DNA from: Gammaproteobacteria bacterium
Lineage (GTDB): Bacteria; Pseudomonadota; Gammaproteobacteria; Pseudomonadales; Azotimanducaceae
DNA: 64,000 bases
Direction: 5' to 3'
NCBI GenBank assembly: GCA_027297435.1
Contig: JAPUIA010000275.1
Location: forward strand, 1 to 64,000
Part shown: positions 1 through 11,642 of the stretch, piece after piece
How positions within the stretch are numbered: position 1 is the stretch's first letter
How the letters are laid out: every line of letters begins with the position of its first letter
The notes under the pieces: generated by a model
Seen by the model: only the letters and a program-made list of their open reading frames with translations
Database searches by the model: none
What the model was told of the DNA's origin: nothing
Position numbers and translations under genes: made by a program

Positions 1-104
1 GGGGTCTTCGTAACCGGTCAGTTTTTGCTCTTCTGGGGTAATAGAAAAGGGTCAGATTAAAAACTCTCTATTTTTTACTCTGACCCTTTACTCGGACCCC
101 AGCA
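1..104. repeat. Imperfect inverted repeat at window edge
   Basis: Two facing copies of a GGGTCAGA-type motif (about 49-65 and 70-89) are separated by a few bases, forming AAAGGGTCAGA...TCTGACCCTTT. An outer pair, GGGGTC at 1-6 and GGACCCC at 97-103, frames the block. The hairpin lies just downstream of the acyl-CoA ligase stop codon at 105, so it may help end transcription. Motifs of the GGGTCAGAGTAAAA kind are common intergenic repeats in gammaproteobacteria; assignment to that class is from memory. The left side may continue beyond the window. Confidence 0.5.
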
Positions 105-1661
105 CTAAACGATCTTGGACCCCGTCTTGCCCCAATACGCATCCTTGATGAGCCGCTTGTAGAGCTTGCCGGTCGGTAGGCGCGGTAGTTCGTCCATAAA
201 GTCGAGGCTTCTCGGGCACTTATAGTGCGCGATGTGTTCTCGCGCATAGGCGAGAAGCTGCTCCGCTACCTCGTCACTCTTCTCGATTCCGGCCGTAAGC
301 TGCACCACGGCCTTCACTTCTTCGCCCATCTCTTCGTTGGGCACGCCAATTACGGCAACGTCCGCAACGCTCGGGTGCATGATCATGGCGTCTTCGATCT
401 CTTGAGGGTATATGTTGACACCGCCGCTGATGATCATGAAGGTCGCGCGATCCGTCAGGTACAGAAAACCATCGTCGTCGAGGTAACCGATATCCCCCAA
501 CGCGGACCAGTTCGGATGCTCGGGATGCTGGGCTTCCTTGGTCTTGGCCTCGTCCTTGTGATATTTGAACGGCATTTCGGGCAGTTCGAAGTAAACCATA
601 CCGGGCGCGCCGTTGGGCAGATCGTCGCCCTCGGGGTCGCAGATGTGAATGACACCCAATATCGATTTGCCGACCGTGCCGGGATGCGCTAACCATTCCT
701 CCGGCGTGGTGTGGGTGAAACCGTTCAATTCGGTGCCGCCGTAGTACTCGTAGATGATGGGTCCCCACCAGTCGAACATTTGCTGTTTGATACCGGCTGG
801 ACACGGCGCGGCTGCATGAATCGCGACTTGGTGGGTGGATAGATCGAAGCCGGTGCGTTGGGCTTCCGGTAACCTCAACATGCGCGTAAACATTGTCGGT
901 ACCCACTGGCTGTGAGTGACTTTGTGATCTTGGATGGCTTGCAGGGCTGCGATCTCATCGAATCTAGGCATCATGATCACCGTGCCGCCGAGCGCCTGGA
1001 CGGCACTGGAGAATCCGATCGGCGCGGAGTGATAGAGAGGCGCCGTAGACAGATACACGGAGTTTTCGTCGAAACCCCACAACGCCTGCTGCAAGGCTCC
1101 GACAAAACCCGTGTCTTCGTGGATCTTGTGGTCCGGCAGCGGCCGGCTGATACCCTTCGGGCGTCCGGTCGTGCCCGAGCTGTACAGCATGAAACTGCCG
1201 GAAGGTTCGTCGGCGAGATTGTCGCTGGGGTACTCGGCAACGGCGGCTTCGTACGCGTCGTAGCCGTCCTCGACCCCTTCAATCATCAACCAGGTATGAC
1301 AGTTCGGAGCAAAACCGGGCAGTGTTTTGGCGACCTCGCCCAAGTATTTTGACGCGACGGTGACCTGAGACTCGCTGTTGTCGACGATGTACCCCGCCTC
1401 TTCGTCGGTGAGATATCGATTTACGGTCGTCAAAAACAGACCGGAGCGGAATGCGGCCCACACCACTTCGAAAAAGCGTAGGTTGTTTTCCATGAAGATG
1501 GCTACGTGATCGCCGCGACGTAGTCCCTTGTCCCACATGAGGTGTGCCAAGCGGTTGGAGCGCTCGTTCAACTCACCGTAGGTCAGGGTCTCGCCGGTTA
1601 TGGCATGCACTGCCGCAGCCTTGTCTGGAAATTCGATGCCCCACTTGCCTGGATACACCAC
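105..1661 (-). CDS. AMP-dependent acyl-CoA synthetase/ligase
   Basis: A 518-residue adenylate-forming enzyme that would activate a fatty or other carboxylic acid to its acyl-CoA with ATP in the cytoplasm. The AMP-binding loop SSGTTGRPKG is at residues 161-170. The YYGGTE region, the TDRATFMIISGGVNIYP hinge and the C-terminal PTGK lysine (about 498) are all present, so the enzyme looks complete. The start is GTG, preceded by an AGGAGG-like site. Its neighbour upstream on the same strand is a luciferase-like monooxygenase, 27 bp away, so the two are probably co-transcribed. The exact acid substrate cannot be read from the sequence. Confidence 0.9.
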   Translation of the reverse strand: MVYPGKWGIEFPDKAAAVHAITGETLTYGELNERSNRLAHLMWDKGLRRGDHVAIFMENNLRFFEVVWAAFRSGLFLTTVNRYLTDEEAGYIVDNSESQVTVASKYLGEVAKTLPGFAPNCHTWLMIEGVEDGYDAYEAAVAEYPSDNLADEPSGSFMLYSSGTTGRPKGISRPLPDHKIHEDTGFVGALQQALWGFDENSVYLSTAPLYHSAPIGFSSAVQALGGTVIMMPRFDEIAALQAIQDHKVTHSQWVPTMFTRMLRLPEAQRTGFDLSTHQVAIHAAAPCPAGIKQQMFDWWGPIIYEYYGGTELNGFTHTTPEEWLAHPGTVGKSILGVIHICDPEGDDLPNGAPGMVYFELPEMPFKYHKDEAKTKEAQHPEHPNWSALGDIGYLDDDGFLYLTDRATFMIISGGVNIYPQEIEDAMIMHPSVADVAVIGVPNEEMGEEVKAVVQLTAGIEKSDEVAEQLLAYAREHIAHYKCPRSLDFMDELPRLPTGKLYKRLIKDAYWGKTGSKIV

Positions 1662-1688
1662 GCCCTCCTCGTTTAAGGACCCAAGAAA

Positions 1689-2726
1689 CTACGGCTCGGT
1701 ATTGAGCCGTGCACACTCTGCCATGAAGCGAACGGCTTCTTCGTCGCCGCCTATCGTGAGTCCGGTGACGCCGCAGTCTTCCCAATCTCTGAAGCGTGCC
1801 TTGATGCGAGCCTTGGGCCCGACCAGGGCGCCCTGATCGACGAATTCGTCTGGTACCGATGCGATGGCTTCGTCCTTGCGTTTGGCGATATACAGTTCCT
1901 GGATACGTTCTGCAGCCTCGCCATAGCCCCGCCGGATCATCATCTCTTTGTGGAAGTTCTTGTCCTTGTGGCCCATGCCTCCGACGTACAACGCGATGCC
2001 CGGCTTCAATCGATCCAATGCGCCTTGTACGTCGTCGGTCAACTGCACTTGCGTACCGGTCTGGCGTTCGAACTGATCGCGGGTCTTGCCCGCCCGCTTC
2101 AGCCCCTCATCGATCCAATCGTCGTATAGGTGCGCCGACTCGGGCACGTAACCGAGCGGCAGCCAGCCGTCGGCGATTTCGGCGGTCAAGCGCACCGTGG
2201 ATTCCATGCCGGTGCCGAGCCAAATGGGGATGTCGGGGTTCATGTGCAGGATCGACTTCAAAGGTTTGCCTACGCCCATGGCGCCGTCACCTACGTAGGG
2301 TAGGCTGATCTCCACTCCTTCGTGAGTGACGGGCTCGTCTCGGGCCCAGATCTTCTTCATGATCGACACGTAATCTTTGATGCGGTAGTACGGTCGCCCC
2401 CATGGCTGGCCGTACCATCCCTCGACGATCTGCGGTCCCGAAACGCCGATGCCGCAGATGACGCGATTGCCGCCGGCGAGTTGATCGAGTGTCGCCATGG
2501 CCATCGCGGCGTTGGCCGGCGTGCGCCCCGCGAGCTGAATCACCGCCGTGCCGAGGCGAATACGCTCGGTGTGTGCCGCAATGTAGGCGAGCGGTGTGAT
2601 GGCGTCGGAGCCATAGGCTTCGGCCGTCCAAACGGAATCGTAGCCAAGACGCTCGGCTAGCTGTACCCGGTCGAGCGGAATTTTCAGGTTCGCGCCGGAA
2701 TAGCCGAGCATCAATCCAAGCTTCAT
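1689..2726 (-). CDS. LLM-class (luciferase-like) flavin/F420 oxidoreductase
   Basis: A 345-residue TIM-barrel protein of the luciferase-like monooxygenase superfamily, which uses FMNH2 or reduced F420. The N-terminal pattern (LGLMLGYSG, then LAERLGYDSVW) and the central GIGVSGPQIVEGWYG stretch are typical of the LLM F420-type branch. The ATG follows a GGGGGG ribosome site. It lies directly upstream of the acyl-CoA ligase on the same strand, which suggests a shared role in lipid or xenobiotic catabolism. No F420 biosynthesis gene is in the window, so the cofactor is undecided. Confidence 0.85.
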   Translation of the reverse strand: MKLGLMLGYSGANLKIPLDRVQLAERLGYDSVWTAEAYGSDAITPLAYIAAHTERIRLGTAVIQLAGRTPANAAMAMATLDQLAGGNRVICGIGVSGPQIVEGWYGQPWGRPYYRIKDYVSIMKKIWARDEPVTHEGVEISLPYVGDGAMGVGKPLKSILHMNPDIPIWLGTGMESTVRLTAEIADGWLPLGYVPESAHLYDDWIDEGLKRAGKTRDQFERQTGTQVQLTDDVQGALDRLKPGIALYVGGMGHKDKNFHKEMMIRRGYGEAAERIQELYIAKRKDEAIASVPDEFVDQGALVGPKARIKARFRDWEDCGVTGLTIGGDEEAVRFMAECARLNTEP

Positions 2727-2794
2727 GTTGCCCCCCTTATTGCAAGGTTGATCGCGCTCCGACCGATTGAGTCCTCAACGGCGTTTTACACTAA

Positions 2795-5730
<2,936 letters not shown>

Positions 5731-5748
5731 AGTTGTTGACGAGGGTCT

Positions 5749-5793
5749 GGTAGGAGGCGGCTGCGCGTCCTCGGGGACGCGACGTCGCGATAG
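5749..5793. repeat. REP-like hairpin, degenerate
   Basis: Begins GTAGGAG and ends GTCGCGATAGG, with a central perfect hairpin CGCGTCC-TCGG-GGACGCG (5764-5781). The ends resemble the GTAGGAGCGGCT...CGCGAT REP class known from Pseudomonas and Xanthomonas relatives. It lies between the frmA stop and the amidohydrolase start, 34-48 bp upstream of that start codon. Confidence 0.4.
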
Positions 5794-5814
5794 GATGTTA
5801 ACGAGGATCACGCA

Positions 5815-6813
5815 ATGGAACAAGCCGACTGGTTAGCCCAAGTCACAGAGACGATCATCGAGCCGGAGCGGCCGATTTGTGATCCTCACCACCACTTGTG
5901 GGATCACGCCCAGAGCCGTTACCTGCTGGACGAGTTACTGGCTGACACCGGTAGCGGTCACAATGTTGTCAGTACGGTATTCGTCGAGTGTTCGAGCATG
6001 TATCGAGCGGATGGGCCGGAAGCGCTACGCCCGGTTGGTGAGACCGAGTTCGTCAACGGCGTGGCCGCCATGTCCGCGAGCGGCGGCTACGGCGAGCTGC
6101 GTGCCTGCAGCGGCATCGTCAGTTATGCGGATCTGACGCTCGGCGCTGCCGTGGGCGAGGTCCTGGATGCACACATGAACGCGAGTCCACGTTTTCGCGG
6201 CATCCGCCATGCCGCCGGATGGGATGCGAGCGACGAGGTTCGCAATTCTCACACCAATCCGCCCGAACACTTGCTGCTCGACAGCAAGTTTCGAGAGGGT
6301 TTTGCAGAACTCGGCAAACGTAGCTTGAGCTTCGATGGGTGGTTGTATCACTCCCAGATACCGGAGTTGACGGACTTGGCGCGCGCATTTCCGGACACGA
6401 CCATCGTTTTCGACCATTTTGGCGGGCCCCTGGGCATCGGACCCTACGAAGGGCAACGCGAAGAGATCTTCGGGGTCTGGTGTGATGCCGTAGCCGAGCT
6501 GGCGACCTGCCCAAACGTTTACCCTAAGCTTGGCGGGCTGGTCATGCCGATCAATGGCTTCGGTTTCCACAAACGCAGCGTGCCCGCCAGCTCCGATGAA
6601 ATTGTCGCGGCGACCGATCGCTACTATCGGCAGGTAATCGCTGTCTTCGGTGTGGAACGTTGCATGTTCGAGAGCAACTTTCCGGTCGACAAGCAGAGTT
6701 GCTCGTACCATGTGCTGTGGAATGCCTTCAAAAAACTCGTCATCGATGCCAGTGATGCGGACAAGTCCTGGCTGTTCCACGATGCGGCCGCCACCGCCTA
6801 CCGTCTGGACTAG
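5815..6813 (+). CDS. Amidohydrolase family protein (PDC-lactonase-like)
   Basis: A 332-residue TIM-barrel metal hydrolase of the amidohydrolase_2 branch, whose known members include 2-pyrone-4,6-dicarboxylate lactonase and related carboxylic-ester or lactone hydrolases. The N-terminal metal motif DPHHHLWDH (about residues 22-30) is intact. The central VFDHFGGP and late CMFESNFPVDK stretches match the fold. It follows frmA by 84 bp and may share its transcript. Its stop codon TAG is the first three bases of a perfect 13-bp hairpin that opens a repeat block. The substrate is unknown. Confidence 0.85.
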   Translation: MEQADWLAQVTETIIEPERPICDPHHHLWDHAQSRYLLDELLADTGSGHNVVSTVFVECSSMYRADGPEALRPVGETEFVNGVAAMSASGGYGELRACSGIVSYADLTLGAAVGEVLDAHMNASPRFRGIRHAAGWDASDEVRNSHTNPPEHLLLDSKFREGFAELGKRSLSFDGWLYHSQIPELTDLARAFPDTTIVFDHFGGPLGIGPYEGQREEIFGVWCDAVAELATCPNVYPKLGGLVMPINGFGFHKRSVPASSDEIVAATDRYYRQVIAVFGVERCMFESNFPVDKQSCSYHVLWNAFKKLVIDASDADKSWLFHDAAATAYRLD

Positions 6814-6915
6814 AAGCGGTCTCAAAAAGAGACCGCTTCTAGGCAGCGCATGGATGCGCGCGTTTGCGCAGCAAACCGTCTCGAGAAAATGCCAGGACGG
6901 CATTTTTGAGATCGG
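6811..6915. repeat. Composite palindromic repeat, copy A (four hairpin modules)
   Basis: Four hairpins follow one another: a 13-bp stem starting TAGAAGCGGTCTC with an AAAAA loop (6811-6841); GCGCAT-GG-ATGCGC (6846-6859); GTTTGC-GCA-GCAAAC (6862-6876); and an ATGCC-AGGAC-GGCAT core flanked by CGTCTC/GAGATCGG (about 6878-6915). The same modules in the same order recur at 62922-63045. The first module also contains the stop codon of the preceding gene and could act as a terminator. Confidence 0.75.
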
Positions 6916-6926
6916 ATGTAAGTTTT

Positions 6927-7415
6927 GTGTTTGCCCGGGCGAGTAATCCGGTTTGGCGCTGGTTTTCGAAACTTGTTGCCTATAAACCGCTGACCCTGTT
7001 TTTCATGTACGTTGCAACTCGGGTCGACAGGCCGCTCATGCGGGTCTCAGGCGGACGTCTGCGGTTGAGCTTTGTCGTGCCGGCTCTGTTGCTGCGCTGT
7101 CGCGGTGCTCGCACAGGGCGCATTCGGGAAGTCCCGCTTTTGTACGTACCGGACGGTGATGGGGTGCTGCTCATTGCATCGAACGGTGGCCAGCACCGGG
7201 CGCCTGGCTGGTGCCACAATCTTCGCGCCGGGCCGGAAGTCGAATGCGTTCTTGCTGGACGGGTATTCGGTTACCGATCGGAGGAGCTGAGCGGCGAACA
7301 ATATACGGCGGCGTGGGCACGGGCCATCGACCTATATCCCGGCTACGCGAGATACGCAGAGCGAAGCGGTCGTTTGATTCCGTTGTTTCGATTGAGCCGC
7401 CTTGATAGCCTCTAG
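6927..7415 (+). CDS. DDN-like deazaflavin-dependent nitroreductase-family protein
   Basis: A protein of about 162 residues from the deazaflavin (F420)-dependent nitroreductase/DUF385 family, with a split-barrel flavin-binding fold. The GARTGRIREVPLLYV core, the IASNGGQ stretch and the PGWCHNL motif are characteristic. The start is uncertain. The open frame runs back to a TTG at 6864 inside the hairpin repeat; I prefer the GTG at 6927, which gives a normal-length N-terminus. A second member of this family lies at 41327. Whether it uses F420 or another flavin is not decided by sequence. Confidence 0.75.
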   Translation: MFARASNPVWRWFSKLVAYKPLTLFFMYVATRVDRPLMRVSGGRLRLSFVVPALLLRCRGARTGRIREVPLLYVPDGDGVLLIASNGGQHRAPGWCHNLRAGPEVECVLAGRVFGYRSEELSGEQYTAAWARAIDLYPGYARYAERSGRLIPLFRLSRLDSL

Positions 7416-7441
7416 AACCACCAATCAGCCGAGGTAGCGTC

Positions 7442-7873
7442 ATGCGCCACATAACTCCGATCCTATGCTTGTTTGGCTGGACGCTCTCAGGCCTTGCGGC
7501 AGCAGAGGCAGAGCTGGTGTCAAAGTCGGCGGAAGGCACCGTCGTCTACATTCTCGCGCCAACCGATGGCGCTACGGTCGATGCGTCGTTCACCGTGAAG
7601 TTCGGATTGCGAGGCATGGGTGTGGCGCCGGCCGGAATCGATCTGGTGAATACCGGACATCACCACTTATTGGTCGACCATGCGGACGACGTGAACTACG
7701 GTGAGCCCCTCCCGACCAGCGATCAGGTGCGCCACTTCGGCGGCGGACAGACGGAAACTCAAATCACTCTCAAACCGGGACAACATACGCTGCAGTTGTT
7801 GCTGGGCAACTACCTGCACATACCGCACGACCCTCCGGTTGCGTCGGAGATCATCACGATCACCGTACGTTAG
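7442..7873 (+). CDS. DUF4399 secreted protein
   Basis: A 143-residue exported protein. Residues 1-22 form a signal peptide ending near GLAAAEA. The mature part matches the DUF4399 family, with VYILAPTDGATV, the TGHHHLLVD histidine cluster and a terminal GQHTLQLLLGNY beta-strand region. The fold is probably a small periplasmic beta-sandwich. Its role is not known. It is 26 bp after the DDN-like gene and convergent with the metallo-hydrolase that follows. Confidence 0.8.
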   Translation: MRHITPILCLFGWTLSGLAAAEAELVSKSAEGTVVYILAPTDGATVDASFTVKFGLRGMGVAPAGIDLVNTGHHHLLVDHADDVNYGEPLPTSDQVRHFGGGQTETQITLKPGQHTLQLLLGNYLHIPHDPPVASEIITITVR

Positions 7874-7892
7874 AGCTCCGGCCGGGCCGCGA

Positions 7893-8708
7893 CTAGTCGT
7901 AATACGCAGGCGCCATCTTCAACGTGTCGGCTAGTGCCTGGTTGTGCTCAATCCAAAACGTCGCGCGGGTGGCTGCGACGATCGCCTCCACCTTGTCCAT
8001 CGACCTCAAAGTTTCCGCAGCATCGGTATTGAATTCCGGCACGCGTCGCATTGCCCGGCTTGCTTCGAAATGGTAGAGATCACCGGATAGCATCAACGGA
8101 CCGAAGTTGTCGAGTTCGAGCAGTAGCGTTTGATGTCCCGGCGTATGACCCGGAGCGGAGATGATCTCGACCGAACCGTCTCCGAATACGTCGTGATCGC
8201 CGTTCAAGATGACGCGCTCCGCGTCGTTCAGGTCGGCGTAAAGCGTCTGGTTGAAAAACGCATTGTCATCCGCACGTTCGAATGCGGCCACGTACTCGCT
8301 TGCCTGTATGAGAATCGTGGAACCCTTGAACGCGTTGGCGGCGCCGACATGGTCGTAGTGCATGTGCGAAAAGGCGGCGAAATCGACGTCCGAGGGCGCT
8401 AGCCCCATCGCTGCCATCTGATCCAGAAGCGACGCGTCGTACCACATCGCGGCACCCGGGCGGACTTCGACCTTTCCCTGTCCGACGATATCGAGAGGCA
8501 GCCCGGCATCCCACAACAGCCGTCCTGCATCGTGCTCGATGAGATAGCAAGGGACGAAGAGCTGGCGAACGTCGGTTTCCTCGTTGGATAGACTGAACAT
8601 GCTAACGTCGTCAAACGAAATGCGCCCGCAATCGAATACGTAGAGTTTTACGTCAGCGGTGGACGCGCTCGAGATGCATAGCAAGGCTGCCGCACATAGT
8701 TTTCGCAT
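7893..8708 (-). CDS. Exported MBL-fold hydrolase, AHL-lactonase-like
   Basis: A 271-residue metallo-beta-lactamase-fold enzyme with a signal peptide (residues 1-18, cleavage near ASTA). The dinuclear-zinc motif HMHYDH is at residues 115-120, and APGHTPGH and a later GDLYHF supply the remaining ligands. The layout matches the N-acyl-homoserine-lactonase-like subfamily, so it could open lactones or cleave other esters in the periplasm. The ATG at 8708 is chosen because it gives a clean signal peptide. Quorum quenching is only a possibility, since many family members have other substrates. Confidence 0.85.
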   Translation of the reverse strand: MRKLCAAALLCISSASTADVKLYVFDCGRISFDDVSMFSLSNEETDVRQLFVPCYLIEHDAGRLLWDAGLPLDIVGQGKVEVRPGAAMWYDASLLDQMAAMGLAPSDVDFAAFSHMHYDHVGAANAFKGSTILIQASEYVAAFERADDNAFFNQTLYADLNDAERVILNGDHDVFGDGSVEIISAPGHTPGHQTLLLELDNFGPLMLSGDLYHFEASRAMRRVPEFNTDAAETLRSMDKVEAIVAATRATFWIEHNQALADTLKMAPAYYD

Positions 8709-8727
8709 GATTCCGCTCCTACGGGTG

Positions 8728-9372
8728 CTAATCGGGCGGTGCCGCGCCGACCGGCGCTCCCTGGTTGAGGTACTGGACGAAAGGATCACTATCGGCGTCG
8801 CGGTGCCACTGGTACTCGGTGTAGGCGGCTATCTGTTCTGCACGTTCCTGGCCAAACAGATTGGCGATCACCGCCAGCGCCATATCGATGCCGGCGGACA
8901 CCCCGGATGAGGTGACGACGTTGCCGTCTTCGACCCAGCGCGCTTCCTCCACCCAGGTGACTGCGTCGCTTTGGGACGATGCTGCGGCAAAGAACATCTT
9001 GTTGGAGGTGGCGCGTTTGCCGTCGAGTATGCCTGCCTTCGCCAGCAGCGCAGACCCACTGCATACCGACAGGGTCAAGTCCACCACGCCAGCTTGATCG
9101 CTGATAAAGGCCAGGTAGGCGGGGTTTTCCAACTGCGGGAACGTACCGATACCCCCGGGCACCAACAACAGATCGAGTTCGGGGCAGTCCCAGAAATCGA
9201 AGGTCGCGACCGTTTCAGGACCTTGAGTCGATCTGACCGGGCCTTTGGTCTCGGCGATCGTGACGATTTCGATATCGTCCCCGAGCGAGCCGAACATCTC
9301 CAGGGGCCCGTAGACGTCCAGCAGTTCGAAGTCGGGGTACAGAGCCACACCTAGCCGCATTGGCGAGTCCAT
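8728..9372 (-). CDS. DJ-1/PfpI family protein
   Basis: A 214-residue class-I glutamine-amidotransferase-like protein. The nucleophile cysteine lies in the SVCSGSALLAKAG elbow at about residue 104, and the supporting glutamate is in the early DVYGPLEMF motif, as in isocyanide-hydratase-like and DJ-1/PfpI members. No AraC-type DNA-binding domain is attached. The start at 9372 (MDSP) is preferred over a 54-residue upstream extension; 9360 is an alternative. It lies 19 bp upstream of the MBL hydrolase on the same strand. The reaction is not predictable. Confidence 0.82.
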   Translation of the reverse strand: MDSPMRLGVALYPDFELLDVYGPLEMFGSLGDDIEIVTIAETKGPVRSTQGPETVATFDFWDCPELDLLLVPGGIGTFPQLENPAYLAFISDQAGVVDLTLSVCSGSALLAKAGILDGKRATSNKMFFAAASSQSDAVTWVEEARWVEDGNVVTSSGVSAGIDMALAVIANLFGQERAEQIAAYTEYQWHRDADSDPFVQYLNQGAPVGAAPPD

Positions 9373-9448
9373 CCGGTTGAAAGCCGGGCCATTATGCCTG
9401 TGCTGGCGACCCGATGGTAAGATGCGGCGCTTCGCTTGGGTGCAGCAA

Positions 9449-10093
9449 ATGGGTTTGAAGATCATCGGTGCAGGATTTGGGCGCACGGGCACGTTGTCCC
9501 TCAAGTTGGCTCTCGAGATGCTCGGCTTTGACAAGTGTTACCACATGTTTGAGGTCTATCAGAATCCGGGACACGTTGAGCTATGGCGTGCAGCCGGACG
9601 CGGCGAGCCGACGGATTGGGATGCGCTTTTCGAAGGTTACCAAGCGGCCGTCGACTGGCCGACGTGTAATTTTTGGCAAGACCAGCTGAAAACCTATCCC
9701 GAAGCCAAAGTGATCTTGTCGGAGCGTGATCCGGACAAGTGGTATGACAGCGTCGTGAATACGATTTATCCGAGCAGTCTGGAAATGCGCAACAGCGATG
9801 ATCCGGCGGTGCGGCACGGGATCTGTATGGCCTTCGAGCTCATCTGGGACGGTATCTTCGACGGTAGAATGGACGATCGTGCACACGTCATCGCCTGCTA
9901 TGAAGCGCACAACCAACGCGTCAAAGACACGGTACCCGCCGAACAGTTGTTGGTCTTCGAACCGGGTGAAGGTTGGGCGTCTCTATGTGCTTTCCTAGAC
10001 GTGCCAATTCCCGACGACGAATACCCCAACACCAACACCACCGTGGAGTTCCACGAACGCCAACGTCTGCGTCGTGAAGAGGGCAACGCTTAG
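9449..10093 (+). CDS. Sulfotransferase-family protein (P-loop)
   Basis: A 214-residue protein with the N-terminal PAPS-binding loop GAGFGRTGTLSLK (residues 7-19), LERDP-type ILSERDPDKWYDS and a C-terminal CAFLDVPIPDDEYP segment. This pattern belongs to the sulfotransferase group common in marine and actinobacterial genomes. It would transfer sulfate from PAPS to a hydroxyl or amine of an unknown acceptor. The ATG at 9449 puts the P-loop at the usual distance from the N-terminus. Its stop overlaps the convergent VOC gene by 4 nt. Confidence 0.85.
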   Translation: MGLKIIGAGFGRTGTLSLKLALEMLGFDKCYHMFEVYQNPGHVELWRAAGRGEPTDWDALFEGYQAAVDWPTCNFWQDQLKTYPEAKVILSERDPDKWYDSVVNTIYPSSLEMRNSDDPAVRHGICMAFELIWDGIFDGRMDDRAHVIACYEAHNQRVKDTVPAEQLLVFEPGEGWASLCAFLDVPIPDDEYPNTNTTVEFHERQRLRREEGNA

Positions 10094-10938
10094 GCGGGTG
10101 GTACCCGGCGCTCCGGATAACCGGACCAGGTCCAAGCGTGCGTTAGCCGACTGACTCCGACCATCGTGCCTCCCAAGGCCTTGGGGTGTACGAACAACCC
10201 ATCGGGATCGTCGCTGCTCCCGGTGAAATCTGTCGGTGCGAGCGTTTGCAATCGTTCCCTCAGGGGTGCGATGTCATCGGTTTCGATGTAACACATGTAT
10301 AGGCTAGGTCCGAAGCGCTCGAAGTAGCGGCCCATGGTTTTGGTTGCATCAAAGGGGTTGATGGTTTCGATCCGGTGTAGCTTTGCCGCGTCAAAGAGTG
10401 TGAGCGCACCCCGATAGCCGTAGTCCTCGGATGCAATTTCGACGAACGCAGCCTGATCCAGACCAAAGACACGGGCTATGGCACTTGCGGCAACGTCGGC
10501 ATCATCGGTGAGATGCGTGGCCTCATAAAGGTTGTTGACGAGCCCGACGCGATGACGCTCCGCGGCAGGCGAGAGCAACACGTTGAGCCCCGGGATGCCA
10601 AGCTCAGAATCGGTCAGCAGGCATTGTTCCCCGAGTTCGATCCCGCTTATGCCTTGCTTTCCAAGGTGCGCTCGCAACCCTTCGAGATCGTGGGCGGCAA
10701 CGCCTACAGCGAACGGCCCGCCCCGACCCGTTGCGAGGTGGTCTTGAACGAGGCCGGCCCCAGTCGGTTCCAACACTTCTACCAGTGAGACACCCACTTG
10801 CACGGTTGCGCGCTTGGCATTCAGCGCCGGTAACGCATCGGTGCCCATCCATTCACCAGCGAAGATCTCACACCAGCGACGCGCCGTGGCTTCGGCGTTG
10901 CGATTGGTCAGCTGTATTCGGTCGACGTGGTCGAGCAT
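10090..10938 (-). CDS. VOC-fold (glyoxalase/dioxygenase superfamily) protein
   Basis: A 282-residue protein with two vicinal-oxygen-chelate modules: MLDHVDRIQLTNRNAEA opens the first and a second begins near HRVGLVNNLYEATHL. It lies 4 bp after the aquaporin gene on the same strand, so it belongs to the arsR-aquaporin transcript. Because the divergent arsI is also a VOC enzyme, a role in arsenic or metalloid chemistry is possible. It lacks a CC pair like that of ArsI, however, and its substrate is unknown. The start at 10938 is preferred over an upstream in-frame extension. Confidence 0.75.
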   Translation of the reverse strand: MLDHVDRIQLTNRNAEATARRWCEIFAGEWMGTDALPALNAKRATVQVGVSLVEVLEPTGAGLVQDHLATGRGGPFAVGVAAHDLEGLRAHLGKQGISGIELGEQCLLTDSELGIPGLNVLLSPAAERHRVGLVNNLYEATHLTDDADVAASAIARVFGLDQAAFVEIASEDYGYRGALTLFDAAKLHRIETINPFDATKTMGRYFERFGPSLYMCYIETDDIAPLRERLQTLAPTDFTGSSDDPDGLFVHPKALGGTMVGVSRLTHAWTWSGYPERRVPPA

Positions 10939-10942
10939 TTCC

Positions 10943-11626
10943 TTAATCCTCTTGAATGTTGAGTAGCCAACGCATGAGCAACGTGGCAATAACGGCTCCG
11001 GTGAGCTGTGCGGCCACGAATCCGCCAATGTGTTCGGGCTGAATACCTGAAAACGTGTCGGTAAAGCCGCGCGCGATGGTTACGGCCGGATTGGCGAACG
11101 AAGTAGATGCAGTAAACCAATAAGCTGCCGTGATGTACAAACCAACCGCATAAGCGACTGCTTCTTGACGCCAGCGCAAAACACAGATGATCGTCGCGAC
11201 CAGGCCGAACGTGGCGACGATTTCGGCGAGCCATTGACCACTTCCGGTGCGTGCGTTGTGAGACGTCTGCAGCAGAGCCTGTTCGAACATGCCGTGGGCC
11301 AACCAGACGCCCAAGATTCCTCCAACGATCTGTACCAGCCAGTAGGGCAACGCGTCCTTGAAGGCGATATCTCCTTTCAACAGAAAAGCGAGGGTCACCG
11401 CCGGATTGAAGTGGCCGCCGCTCAACGGACCAAACATCAGGATCAAGACGACGAGGATGGCGCCGGTAGCGAGGCTGTTGGCCAACAACGCTATCGCATC
11501 GTTCCCACCCGCGAGCCGATCGCCCATGATGCCTGAGCCTACGACCGTGGTGAGCAGCAACAGCGTGCCGATGAACTCGGCCGTCAACTTGCGGCTGAAG
11601 GGCACCTTTGTAAACCTCTCGCGCAT
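10943..11626 (-). CDS. aqpS: MIP/aquaporin-family channel in arsenic operon
   Basis: A 227-residue six-helix channel. The first NPA box is in GGHFNPAVT and the second in SFANPAVTIARGF. The second box reads NPAV instead of NPAR, a feature I associate with the aquaporins encoded beside arsR (AqpS-like), which let arsenite leave the cell down its gradient. It follows arsR by 16 bp, so it is expected to be induced by trivalent arsenicals. Water or glycerol transport remains possible. The symbol is given by analogy to Sinorhizobium. Confidence 0.8.
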   Translation of the reverse strand: MRERFTKVPFSRKLTAEFIGTLLLLTTVVGSGIMGDRLAGGNDAIALLANSLATGAILVVLILMFGPLSGGHFNPAVTLAFLLKGDIAFKDALPYWLVQIVGGILGVWLAHGMFEQALLQTSHNARTGSGQWLAEIVATFGLVATIICVLRWRQEAVAYAVGLYITAAYWFTASTSFANPAVTIARGFTDTFSGIQPEHIGGFVAAQLTGAVIATLLMRWLLNIQED

Positions 11627-11642
11627 TCAGAGCTTCCCGCGC

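Noticed and set aside
6025-6903. 292-codon frame antisense to the amidohydrolase
   Set aside because: The amidohydrolase has metal motifs on the plus strand. The antisense frame also runs into the hairpin repeat.
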